In this document: piece by piece, positions 12,150 through 22,689 of the stretch
Layout: each line of letters opens with the position of its first letter
How positions within the stretch are numbered: position 1 is the stretch's first letter
NCBI RefSeq assembly: GCF_037975245.1
Contig: NC_092572.1
Location: 2,395,501 to 2,459,500, forward strand
Direction: 5' to 3'
DNA: 64,000 bases
Source of the DNA: Apostichopus japonicus
Taxonomy: Eukaryota; Echinodermata; Holothuroidea; Aspidochirotida; Stichopodidae
Made by a program: the position numbers and the translations under genes
Notes under the pieces: model-generated
The model's database searches: none
What the model saw: only the letters and a program-made list of their open reading frames with translations
Told to the model about the DNA's origin: nothing

Positions 12150-12838
12150 GAGTAGGCCTACATAGGCGGGGACAAGTGGGTGTAAGACACAATTGCAAAG
12201 GGGTACAAGATAGAATTCACCTTCAGCCCGCCTTTCGGCGGCGTATGAAGACCCACGGATCCCGTCAAACTTTCATCTCTTGAGGGGGAGAATTTGGCTC
12301 TGCTAGTCAAGCAAGCAATTTTAGAGGCACCGGTACAGGCGGGACCCCTCTTCCGGTCCTCATTCTTTTTAACCAACAAATGGAATGGTACCTGGTGTCC
12401 TATTTTAACCTAAAACCCCTCAATTCAAATTATGTCAGGCCAAAACATGTCCGTATGGAAACTCTAAAGCTTATCATACCACTTCTCAGAAAAGTTATGT
12501 GGGAGGCGACCGTAGACCTCTAGAACGGTTATCTACACATCCTCATGTACGATGACCATCGTCGGTTCCTGACGTTCAACTACGAAGGCCAGGACTTCCA
12601 ATTCCGAGCACTACCTTTTAGACTGTCCACTACTGTGCATGATCGGCAAGGTCTTGAGGAAGATTCGCGTCTCCAGGGGCAGGTTCATCGTGGTCGCCAC
12701 ATTCAGGACTCTCAGACTCTGGTTCGGGGAGATACTCCAACTACTCATGGACGTCTCAAGGATCCTACCAGATACGCCCCACCTGCTTTATCAGAGATGG
12801 AGCACACTCATACACCCAGACATCAAGGGGCCGAATTA
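12150..12838 (+). pseudogene. DIRS reverse transcriptase/RNase H fragment
   Basis: Across several frames the conserved DIRS order can be followed. A DTIAKGYKIEF stretch matches the start of the RT. FFLTNKWNGTW stands where the family has the 'FLVPKKDGGWRP' block. Then come HRRFLTF and ALPFRLST, which match the HRRFLRF...LPFGLST block. After KVLRKIR the sequence jumps to LRLWFGEILQLLMDVSRILP, close to the end of the RNase H part. The catalytic aspartate motif (Y/FxDD) is therefore absent, removed by an internal deletion. Stops and frameshifts interrupt it, so it cannot make an active enzyme. Copy 2 is at about 58,565-59,257. Confidence 0.8.
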
Positions 12839-12839
12839 G

Positions 12840-13760
12840 TTGCTGGAGGTTGTCCGGACTAGACTCAGACATAGATGCTTTTCGGAGGCAGCTACCGCAG
12901 TGGTGGCCGACGCTAGGCGAAGAACAATCGATGCGACTTACGATTCCCGCCTGCGCAAACTCAGCGAATGGTACCGACCGAGACAGGTTTTGTCGACTGA
13001 GGTACCTTTAGCGCAGAAAGCTGAGATTCTCCACTCCCTTTTCCAAGACAGCAGGCAGGTCTCGACTATCAAAAACAACAGGTCGGCATTCGCTGCTATC
13101 CATAAGAGATTCTCGGACGGTTCCACGCCAGAAAACAACAAATATATTGCCCAGCTCATTTGCTGGATAGCCAACAGACGCCCAAGAATTCGAAGACTGG
13201 CCACGTCCTCACGAGACTACCATATGAACCGATGGCGACGTCGTCTTTTGCTGCATCAAACAAGGAAACGCTGCTCCTCGTCGCTTTGGCGTCTGCCAGG
13301 AGGAGGAGCTGCCTTCACGCTCTCTCAACCGAATCCGACCATATCAGGTTCGAGACCCAAGGGGTGAGGATGTTCCCTTTTCCGTCCTTCCTGGCGAAGA
13401 ATCAAGAACTCAATTTCCTGCTGGGGGGCATCTTCATCCCACAGATTAACAACCTCTCGTCAGTCCTTGAAGACAAGCAGTGGTGTAGTGTCAGGGCACT
13501 GAAGTGGTACCTCTACAAAACAGAGGCGCTGCGGGGGTCAACGACGTAGTTATTCATCTTGCCTCGTACACCTTACTCAGCGTCTTGGAACACCTTGTCT
13601 CAATGGCTGGTGGAAACTATCCGTCCCTTCACGACTGGGCCGGGGAGGGCGAGTGCCCACAACATCGGATACTTTACAGGCCGAGTCGGCATTTGGTAGC
13701 GCGGTGTTGCGAGGCCCGTAGGTACATGGTCCCACCATCGAGTCGTGCCACTCGTTGCTA
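12840..13760 (+). pseudogene. DIRS tyrosine recombinase, frameshifted
   Basis: In DIRS elements the tyrosine recombinase integrates the circular cDNA. The N-terminal core-binding part reads in one frame at about 12,840-13,200 (YDSRLRKLSEWY, RQVSTIKNNRSAFAAIH). The catalytic part continues in another frame at 13,160-13,549 (LLLVALASARRRSCLHALS, carrying the first catalytic arginine; then HIRFETQGVRM and CSVRALKWYL). After a stop near 13,547 the rest reads in a further frame, where WLVETIRPF is recognisable. The HxxR box and the final tyrosine region are not preserved in a normal form. It starts directly after the RT fragment, as in other DIRS elements. Non-functional. Confidence 0.85.
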
Positions 13761-13999
13761 AGGTTGTAAAGAGACGCTTGAGAAGCGCCCTTCCCAATTA
13801 GGGGGCGCTACAGACTCTTTGTTAGATACCTGGTGTGTACGTCGATGAGGCCGTCGGAGCTTGCGGGTGCTTTCAAGCCAACTCTCGACCCTGCCGGACC
13901 TGGGAGCCGGTAATGGAGGGTGCACAGTGTTAAAGGGTTATCATGGACATTATAGGCACGGTATAACGGTGATGAGACATGTAAGCTCGTCACTAGTAA

Positions 14000-15032
14000 T
14001 TATCTTAAGCTTATAAGTTTTGGATTCTTCACTAAATTAAATATCAATCCTAAGATCTGTCTTGACTCATCCTTCAGCGAACTCTTGCAAGATTTATAAT
14101 AGCTATCACATGTACCACAAATTAGCTGGGTTAGTTGCATGCACTTTTATGCTTTGAAGATGGAACCGTTTTGTGCGTGGAAAGAAGTTACACACTTCTT
14201 TAACGAAGAGAAAGAAAAATAAAGCCCAACTTTACTGTCACATTTAGTTAGTTTAAATTGTGGGACCGAGTTACTTAGTGTAACGTTGACGACTCTAAGA
14301 ACATATTTATAACCTACCCTTAATAAAACATGTCTTAGGGCAAATCCAGGGTTTTAAACAGATGGTGTGTGATTCTGAGGTCATTGAAGCGAACTTAAGT
14401 TAGGGGCCTTTGGGGAACTTCCCCCTTTGAAGAAAATGTGTTCGGAAAGAGGGCCTTACATGCAAAATGGTGCTATCATTTGCATCATTTAAACTGCATT
14501 TGCAAATATGACTTAGCTTATGTGTGTTATAAGATGTTAGCCATTGGCAAAGAAAAGTTAGGGGAAGGAGGGGAGGGAAGGAGGCCCGTTTTCTCATGAT
14601 CATAGTGACTAAGATTCGGAATTTATTAACGATATAAAAAAATTTACAAATAAATAAGAGGTAGGTAAACTAACCCATGTATCTCATTTCTCAGTGACTC
14701 AAATAGAGATGTTGTGTTTTTGTTTTATCAAAAACCGACAATCCAGACGCCATTCGAAGCACGGGACTTTCATCAGAAGTGTATATAACCGAATCAAAGT
14801 TAACTACTTGGGAGAAATCTCGTTCTATTCCTTTTATGGCTAACGAGGAAAACCCTCATAGGAGATTACGCTGTGCTATAATAACAAGTAGCATATCGCT
14901 TGTCGTATCGATTTAGGTGTTTAGTTTTCTTTACCTTCTATTAATTATATTGACAAGTCGGGGTCATATTCTGTACACTTCTCTGATAAAACTGTGGAAA
15001 AACAACGGTTCTTTGTAAACATAAATGCATTA
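14000..15032. other. No gene seen
   Basis: This is AT-rich unique-looking sequence between the DIRS remnant and the second hAT-like element. A 67-codon minus-strand frame (14,400-14,603) has no recognisable feature. The counterpart is 60,420-61,459. Confidence 0.5.
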
Positions 15033-15040
15033 TTGCTTGA

Positions 15041-15882
15041 CAGCGACGTAGCCAGGAATTTGAAAGGGGAGCACATTATGCGATTGATATAGTGTGGGTT
15101 TCTAAGGGGAGGGGGTGTCTCCTCCTCTTTGAGATATTTTTGAACAATTGAAGGTCCTTAGATGCGATCTGGTGCAATGTTTTGCCAGTTTCATCATGAT
15201 CATATGATATCATATGATCAGCAGATTTTGTTCCCCGTTTGAACTCTTTTACATATTATATCAGAAAGCAAACATAGTGCTCTTTTAATGTTTTTGATTC
15301 TTGTTTATTGTCCAATATATGGACTTAAATACATTTGACGAACTTAACTGATGGATAATATAAACTTTCATATTTTGTAAGACAGCCAGATGTGCAGTGG
15401 CCTAAACACAAATATCGTTATCGCAGTGTACTAGCAGTGTAATAATTATTTATAGGAAGTGCGTATCAAGTACGATTGCTAGCTTAGCTTCATAACATTC
15501 TGTTCGTGCAACAACTTAGGACGAATCATAGAAAGGATGAGAACGAACGTTGTCGACGTCGTTGTGTAAACGGTCTGTAACACCCCATCGAGTGCGGTTA
15601 GGTAGGCAATATGTATTTTATTACGTCCAACTGTAGGCTTGTAATAAGCTAAAGTCTAAATTTAGCTCATTGCATCTGCCAAACTAAGTAAGTAGCTGAA
15701 TCAGTAGGCCTGAATGTTACTACGATTATAATCTAATTAACTGAGCTGACGAGTATTCAAGTACAAAAGAGCACTGAAAAAGTACCATGCTAAAAAAAAA
15801 CAGTTTTTAACATTTTTTTCGATACTGAAAGGGGGAGACGTTGCTCCCCTGCCCCCCCCCCCCCACCCTGGCTACGTCCCTG
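15041..15882 (-). mobile_element. hAT-like non-autonomous element, same family, opposite orientation
   Basis: The ends are CAGCGACGTAGCCAGG and CCTGGCTACGTCCCTG. Its flanks are ttgcttga (15,033-15,040) and ttgattga (15,883-15,890), matching at 7 of 8. The interior aligns with the reverse complement of 6,201-7,054, for example through the shared AGTTTGGCAGATGCAAT segment. No transposase is visible. A C-rich run precedes the right end. Confidence 0.9.
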
Positions 15883-16546
15883 TTGATTGAGACTAAAAGA
15901 GGTTGATAAATTTCTAATTGTTTCTATTAGCATTGACTTGGTTACGTTGTAAACTTCTTTAAACGTTTCCAGGACATCAAAGGAAAAAGGGGTTACATTC
16001 TTACACTATATATATTTCACATGAGCAGGTGAAAGGGACATTAACAGGTGAGGCGGATCCGGGAAAGAAGGAGTAGAACCCCCAAACTGATGGGACACTT
16101 TCTTACAAAAAAAATACCGTAGAAAACACACAAATGCAATGAGACATTCAGCAGTTTACATATTGGAATTTTTCTATGGTATGACTTACCAGGCTAAAAA
16201 GTAAGAAGAAAGAATTATGGTGAGAAGATTTATTAGAAAAATTGTGATTTGGCACAATGCGACATTCAGCAGTTTACATATTATGTAGAACGTTTTCGTC
16301 ATCAGTGGAAAGTGCAACGAATCTGCCAAGTGAACCTTCCCGCATCACGTGTCTTTTTCTTTTCAAGGCCTAGATGTCAATTTGTAATTCTAGCTTTCAT
16401 TCCAATGAACAGTTGAATTAATACCAGCAAATTTCTCTGTTGTTATTTGCGTTTGCGTCACTTAGTAGGCCTACTTCTGCTTCAAGAAACCTTGCTTCGT
16501 CAAAACTAGAGGATGATTACTTCAATTTGTTGCGTGGTAGCTTGTG

Positions 16547-16661
16547 ATTGGTGGCAATGGGAATTCAAAGAGTTCTTATTGGTGGTTCTATTCCTTAAAA
16601 GCAGCTGTTTGAAATGATTTCTCTACCAGAAACTTCCAGTGCGAAGACTTCCAGATCAGAG
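16547..16661 (+). promoter_or_regulatory. Candidate promoter and 5' non-coding exon
   Basis: Two reversed CCAAT boxes (ATTGG at 16,547-16,551 and 16,578-16,582) precede a TTAAAA box at 16,595-16,600. Then follows a short stretch ending in CAGAG|GTAAGT, a near-perfect splice donor with the exon ending at 16,661. This looks like a small promoter with a non-coding first exon. The next plus-strand acceptor followed by a good start codon that I see is at 22,661, so this exon could belong to the small secreted-peptide gene there. The link is inference: an intron of about 6 kb and no transcript evidence. Confidence 0.35.
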
Positions 16662-18824
16662 GTAAGTTGGAGGTAAAATCTTATCCGTTGGTGCAAGAGT
16701 TTCAAAGGCTGCCGCAGTACCGTGATCAGTCAATGTCTTTCATCTCTAATTCAATTTAAAGAAAGTTTACTTCTACATAAATTGTAGAGACTTCTACTAC
16801 CCATTGGGTTTTGGCATTCTTTGCATGATCCTTGGCATCTTTTAAGTGTAACATTTAAATTATGCTGAAACGTGTTCCATATTGAGGGCAGATTGTATCG
16901 TAACTCGTGATGCTTAGTAGCGGCATAAGTCACTGAAATTTGATTTTCTTGCAATTTACATTTACATCGCATATACATCATACTCTATACGTGTTCTCAT
17001 CATATCATATACAATGTGGTCTCATTTGCGCCTGCAGTATCGTATATAATCACATAAAGGAACGTAAACTCATAAAAAGTAAGCTGAAAAAAAAATCGGT
17101 AAATGTCATGATTGTGAACAGTCATTTTGTCTCAAGTTGAAACTTGTTCACGAAAAGAAACGTATTATGTCCCGTTACGCCTTAATATGTTGTTTCTTTA
17201 GTGTTATTTACCTGCTCCAAGCTTTGTCCGCTGACAAGTATATGTACCGTTTTGATCTATTAACGTGAACTAAAGTACAGGCCTTCGTCCATACGTTTGA
17301 CATGTAACGTTTTCATGAAGTAAGGATATACATTATCATGAAATTGAACTTGTTTTGTATTATTAACGTTCATCATATGTCAATTATATCGGATCGAAGG
17401 CGTTGAACATCCTTCTTCAAAATATTCTAAAGTGCTTAATTAATTTCCGTCTCTTTGTAAAGTAAACGGTTATTTATGCTGATATATGAAAAGTTTGTCA
17501 AATTTAGTATTTCTTAAATATTGTTATGTCAAGATATGCGGTAATGTCGTCACCAGTGTTTCCGCTAAGCCGTTTTGACGCGATCTGACGCAATTGCTTG
17601 CCGATTTGACGCACTGGCGTTCAGAGAGAGAGAGGAAAAAGAAGGCTTCATTTTCTTCTGAATTTTATACAGTTTGAATAAAAAAAAGGTTTCAAAGGGC
17701 ACGGTGTTCAGAACTTCATCTTGAAGCGAAGAAAATATTACTGTAAATTGTTTCCAATTGATCGTCAGAAATGTTAAATTAGCGATGGTTAATTTTACCG
17801 TAGCTGTGTTTTTAATACAGTCACGCAGATTATTCTCGCTTGCTGTAAAGCTTAAACATATTACGTAACGTGCACCGATGCATTGCCTTCACTACGATGG
17901 TTTGCACTACCAGTGTAATAAATATATATCTGTATAGCCTATACGTTACATTACACTGCAAAGTGGCTCACTATTTGAGCCAGATTTTATGAAAATTATT
18001 ATTTATTATTTTATTATTTAGCAATCATCGTTTACATCAAAATCAGGGTTCCATGCCTCAATTTAAAATCAGACATTGGATTGGCTGATGTTTAGTACTA
18101 CTACTGTCGGCAAAATGTAACATTGTGAAAAGTCACGAAAACATTGACCGATTGTGTTTTTGGTTCAATAAAAGAATTTGGCGGGAATTTGTGCCTGTCT
18201 TGTTTTCATATGAAACTTATACTTCACTGAAAAGAAACGATTGTAAATTCCTCTTCAAGTTTGACAAGACAAACTATTAATTTTGGTGATGTGCGGGCTG
18301 AAAAGCCTCCACGATTTACAAACAACATATCATTTTATGAATAAACGTTATCAACTTTTTTGACGACTGTGTACATCGTCACACTACCTTTTATCAATCG
18401 TCGCCTATGTAATCTTTCTAAATCTTTCTCGCGGCATATGATGGACAAATTAATCTGTGAATATATGACTATCACTTTACTACGCGAAAGGCCCGATATT
18501 CTATTATATAAAAGAGAAGGCCGTTTGCATTTGGTTTTACGCAAACAGCCATATATCATATATGGAGAAACAGTTAAAACACAACACAACATTGCCATTA
18601 CGCCACGGCAAGGTAGGAATTAAGATTTGGCTTTGGGGGCTATTTTGTAAAATGAAAAGTTAAAAACGCCCCTCTTAATGTACTTACGAGGGCTTTGTTA
18701 TTGTTTAGGGGGACTCTTTTCCAAAGATCAATATGCTGTTTGCGGAAAAAGTTGTTAGCATTCAATATGATAAAGTGAGCATATTACCTTCTTCCTAGTG
18801 CTGCGATCGTAAAGCAAATTCATT
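16662..18824. other. No confirmed gene; possible intron
   Basis: This is AT-rich sequence without recognised domains. Overlapping 87-codon frames on both strands (18,335-18,623) have no familiar motif and are probably chance. If the first exon at 16,661 joins 22,661, this is intron. Confidence 0.4.
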
Positions 18825-18877
18825 AACATTTCTATGCGTTTGCGATCGGTTAGCAAATAACGTCAAGCCACCGAATT
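18825..18877 (+). repeat. LINE target-site duplication, left copy
   Basis: 53 bp beginning AACATTTCTATGCG and ending CCACCGAATT, repeated at 20,875-20,927 with one C/T difference. It borders the LINE 5' truncation point. Confidence 0.9.
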
Positions 18878-18899
18878 ATTGGTACTTATTGGGATAGAG

Positions 18900-20006
18900 C
18901 AGTGGCGGCGGAACCGGGGGGGGGGGGGGGGCTTGGGGGGCTCAGCCCCCCCCCCCCCCAATAAAAAAGCTGAGGGGGCAAATGCATGATAAGCCCCCCC
19001 CCCCAATATTTACCAAGGCTCCGAAACGTGCATCTGCCCATTTTTCAATGCATACTTGTCGATCTGTCCGATGCACACGTATACTATACAAGTGTAATAA
19101 TTTTAGTAAATGCTGGGGGACCCTCGGCCCGTCCCCTGGCTATAGACCACATTGTCACCCCAACCGCTTCTTCACGCCCCGTGAAAAGTGGAAGCAGTGA
19201 GTGTGAGTACCGGTAAGCTCAACACAACTTCGTCTTAGGCCAATGACTTGCCTCATTTCAGCCAGTTCTCCAACATCTCCTTACTCAGTGGCGAAGCGTC
19301 CATACAGTCAGGGGCGGATGCCCCCCCGCCCCCTGATGGACTCAAATAGACTGCTGGTGCCCTTTTCAGCTTTTCACTACTTTTAACTTATTCGCGATTA
19401 TTGACTATTTGATTGCGCTCTCATCTATCTATTGACATTTGTCATATTCTGTTGGTGTAATTTTCCGACAAAATGGCGACGACACCTATTTATTCTCCGT
19501 TTATCTGCAAATTAGCAAGGCCCGGAGAGGGTCATTTCCTGCAATCTAGGGAGTATCTTTACTCAAAGAATTTCTGTACGCTCCGCGCCAACCTGTGGTG
19601 GCGCTCCGCTTAGATAGTGTCGAAAGTGCCCCTACAGACCATTCTTGCCCCCCCGACCAATACCCCTAGCTCCGCCACTGCCCTTACTACACTCAAAAAA
19701 CGTCTTTGCGAGAACACTACGAGTAATAGCTACTCTCTTAAAACACCATCGGATATACAAATAACAATGTTTTTACAGACTTTTACGTGTAATCTGAGAA
19801 ATTGCAGGCTTGAGACCCATATTTTAGGGCTAGGTATTCGAAGCATAAAACACTCGGGAAGTGCCGTTTCCGGCCATCTGGGGGTTTGAAAAAACCCAAA
19901 ATTTTCTTGTACGCTCCGCGCCAACCGATGGTGGCGCTCCGCTCAGATAGTCTAGTCTCCACACATTAGCCCCCCCCCCAATAACTTTTCCGTTCCGCCG
20001 CGCCTG
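18900..20006. mobile_element. hAT-like element inserted in the LINE
   Basis: The ends are CAGTGGCGGCGGAAC and GTTCCGCCGCGCCTG, inverted with two or three mismatches. The flanking ggatagag (18,892-18,899 and 20,007-20,014) is a perfect 8-bp target duplication. Just inside the left end are long G and C runs that can pair. Near the right end is the subterminal block TGTACGCTCCGCGCCAAC...AGATAG (19,909-19,951), shared with three other places in the window. It contains a further hAT-like element (19,286-19,680). No transposase is visible. Confidence 0.92.
19286..19680. mobile_element. hAT-like element nested inside another hAT
   Basis: The left end is CAGTGGCGAAGCGTCC and the right end is AGCTCCGCCACTG. 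The flanks tccttact (19,278-19,285) and cccttact (19,681-19,688) match at 7 of 8 bases. It carries its own copy of the TGTACGCTCCGCGCCAAC...TAGATAGT block (19,575-19,618), so host and guest belong to related families. 395 bp, no coding sequence. Confidence 0.85.
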
Positions 20007-20145
20007 GGATAGAGTTATTAAAGAAAGTAAAAATACCTTTTGGAAAGGTGTTTGTTCAGCCTGGAAAGATTTCACCGTTTCGCTCAAGCCCCAAAATATT
20101 CATGATGTTTTAAGTTCCAGTATTTGGCACAACGAAAATATTAAG

Positions 20146-20849
20146 GTGGGTAATACATGCATTTTGTATAAAGATTGGCAAAGACATGGTATATTATATG
20201 TTAACGATCTGGTAAACTCTAAGGGTGAGTTCTTATCTGCTGATGAGATTTATACAAAATATGATGTGAGAATAAATTTTCTTCACGTGCATGGTATAAA
20301 AAAAGCAATAGAGAAATCCTTTTCTGGTCTATTAGGCCATATAAATATTTCTCTTGCACTCCCATTTCAAGGCTTTCATATTAAAACTGTTTTCATGGAT
20401 CCTAAAGGGTGTAAAAGGTTTTATAATATTTTATTAACAACAGGTCCAATATAAATGTATTCACAAATGGAACATGCTCTTGTCCCCAATTTTGTCTGAA
20501 GTAGATTGGTATAAGGTGTGCACATACAATTGGAAATGTACTTCTGAGGTAAAGCTCCGTTGGTTCCAATTTCGTCTGCTTAACAGAATTTTAGGGACAA
20601 ATAATTGGCAAAACCATTGATCCATTGTGCACTTTTTGTAGGGTAGCAGATGAGAGTTTAATTCATTTATTCTGGGAATGCAGCTTCACTCAGAAAGTAT
20701 GGAGGGATTTTCAAATCTGGGTTCAAATTAAATTGAACATTAATATTGTAGTTAGTAAAGAGCTTGTTTTGTTTGGAAATTATTTGTACAAAGACTATGT
20801 GCTAAATGTTATTATGAATTGTACATTGTTTGGACTCTTGTTGGAATGA
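20146..20849 (+). pseudogene. LINE ORF2 C-terminal fragment
   Basis: The protein remnant within the LINE at 18,878-20,874. An open stretch to 20,454 carries the post-RT region (KDWQRHGILYVNDL, INFLHVHGIKKAI). A second open stretch, 20,625-20,849, carries the CX2C...HX4C motif. Between them the frame breaks. In L1/Tx1-type elements this region follows the reverse transcriptase; the RT itself is absent here through 5' truncation. Confidence 0.8.
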
Positions 20850-20874
20850 TAATAAAAAAAGGAGAAAAAAAATG

Positions 20875-20927
20875 AACATTTCTATGCGTTTGCGATCGGC
20901 TAGCAAATAACGTCAAGCCACCGAATT
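20875..20927 (+). repeat. LINE target-site duplication, right copy
   Basis: This is the repeat of 18,825-18,877, directly after the A-rich LINE tail. 53 bp is long for a LINE target duplication. Confidence 0.9.
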
Positions 20928-21185
20928 TATGACGAAAAACCAATAACCCATCAACTGAAGAATAAAACACAGGATTACTTCCGCTGAAGGTGCCCTTCCC
21001 TTATATCATTTTTTTCTTGTGTGGATAAAAACACTCACCAGCAAATATTCAATCCATCGCCACAGCAAAGGGGGAAGGTAAAACACAGCATTTCCTCTTT
21101 AATATATAGCACATACCTTCCAAAAAACCGCCGATTTCCAGAAAATTAAAAGTTTGAAACAAAGCTACGATTTTTTTTTTTTTTG

Positions 21186-21625
21186 GGGGGGGGCAAACCG
21201 ATGGTTAGGCTACACTTCCTATAGACTTAGCATGGTTGTTAGGCTAGCGTGTGGTCGAAAGTTGCAGTATTTCACGCATATTTTATTTCTAGCAAACTGC
21301 GTCAAAATTTCAGCGAATAAAAAGATGTTAAGGCTAGACTTTCCCGTTGACCACGTGTGGTGTTCGAATGCCATGCGAGCGACGATAGCAGCAAGGAAAG
21401 TATGTAAAAAAGCTACGCATTTTATTTTTGCAAACCGATGGTTAGGCTACAATTCCCATTGAATAAGTGTGGTTGTTAGGCTAACATGTGGTCGAAGATT
21501 GTAGTTATTCATGGATAATAATTTTTTTTTACGACACATTGTAGCGAATTAACAGATGGCTAGGTAAGATTTCCATGTTAAGTTAGTGTGAATTTAGGCT
21601 ACCATGTGGTCGGAGATATGTGGGG
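21186..21625 (+). repeat. Degenerate tandem repeat, about 118-120 bp, four units
   Basis: Units begin near 21,190, 21,311, 21,430 and 21,545 with AAACCGATGGTTAGGCTA or diverged forms. They continue with an AGTGTGGTTGTTAGGCTA-like segment and a CATGTGGTCG segment. A single related unit is at 7,195-7,400. It is preceded by poly-T and poly-G runs. Confidence 0.75.
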
Positions 21626-22660
21626 ATTTTAGGTTATTGTCGCTAGTACTGAAATTGCCTAGTGAAGGCCGTAATTTGCCAGTAACTGTGCAGAGTTTCC
21701 GGGGATTGTGCGCGACCCTCCGGCGCTGCTTCAAATTTTATGAGGGATTGTGAGAACTGTTTAAGCGATTCGCGCTGCTACTGCAAACCCTAGCTAAAGC
21801 AAAATCATGACACAATTAATTTTACACAGACACACGAGGGTGATTTTCTTATATTTTTCTTTCCTTTCTCGTCCTGGCAATTGTGCTTAGGAGGGCATTT
21901 TTAGCACTTGCGAGGGCGAATCGCCTGTCGCCCCGCTTATTTCTGACTCTGCGCCACGGTCAGAAGGGAAGCACCCTACCACACAGTTGGCCTATACATA
22001 TTGAAAGTCTGGAAAGCTATTATCTGCGGGAGTAGAGTTCATAAACAGTATCAGTAGTCACGTAGACGGTGACCATGTATAACCTTGTAAAAGTCATGGA
22101 TTAGTACTTTGTAGAAAGTAAAGAGTGACGGTGTTTAGGACCCCCAGCAGAGTTATTATTATTTGAGGTATGTTTAAACTTGTTGGAAATGGGCAGAGGT
22201 AACAATAAATATAGGCCAGTAAACAGTAGCAGGTCACAGTGTGTAATAAGTAATGGGAATTACTCATTGATTGAACACACCAAAAAAATTTAACGCTGGC
22301 TAAATCATTAGGTCTAGTCTATCTACTACCACATTCATCTAAAATCAGCCTTAATAGGAAGTTGGACGGTGTTGCTCGTGTGGGTGTGTGCGGATGCGTG
22401 CGTGCTTTGGAGGTTACAGTCCAGTTCCTGGTCAATCAGGAAGCTCGGGAACTTAATATATAATAATGCATTGTTCTTTTCACAATTGTCTTAGGAAAAC
22501 AATCATTCCTCCAAAAAGTGAGGCTTTCGCTTGGATGTCTCCCGATGATACGCGATGCCTTACTTTGTGATTTTTTATTCGTGTGTATTTGATTGGAAGC
22601 GCCTAGTGATTTTCATTTGATTTGTGGTTTAATATTGTTTGCCTTTGTTCTTATTTCTAG
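21626..22660. other. No gene seen
   Basis: Mixed unique-looking sequence; no open frame of note before the splice acceptor at 22,659-22,660. Confidence 0.5.
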
Positions 22661-22689
22661 AAAAAAAAACGACACGTAAAAACGATAAA

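Larger units (their letters stand above)
11740..14000 (+). mobile_element. Decayed DIRS-type tyrosine-recombinase retrotransposon
   Basis: Pieces appear in the order expected for a DIRS element: the end of a gag-like protein (about 11,900-12,110), a reverse-transcriptase fragment (about 12,150-12,640), the end of the RT/RNase H protein (about 12,690-12,838) and a tyrosine recombinase (12,840-13,760). A GC-richer 3' tail runs to about 14,000. GC content is clearly higher than in the flanks. The element is shorter than a complete DIRS because the RT catalytic centre and most of RNase H are deleted, and several frames are broken. The exact ends, and the inverted terminal repeats typical of DIRS elements, could not be placed. 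Confidence 0.85.
18878..20874 (+). mobile_element. 5'-truncated LINE (L1/Tx1-like ORF2 end), split by a hAT
   Basis: This is the 3' part of a non-LTR retrotransposon, flanked by a 53-bp target duplication (18,825-18,877 and 20,875-20,927, one mismatch). About 890 bp of LINE remains once the inserted element 18,900-20,006 is removed. The frame resumes exactly across the insertion (TYWDRVIKESKNTFWKG). It continues with ILYKDWQRHGILYVNDL and then the zinc-knuckle-like CTFCRVADESLIHLFWEC (CX2C-HX4C) typical of the C-terminus of L1/Tx1-type ORF2. It ends in an A-rich tail (AATAAAAAAAGGAGAAAAAAAA). A frameshift or stop near 20,450-20,620 shows it is dead. Confidence 0.85.

Noticed and set aside
18335-18623. 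Overlapping 87-codon frames on both strands
   Set aside because: Neither has a recognisable motif, and full overlap on opposite strands is typical of chance.
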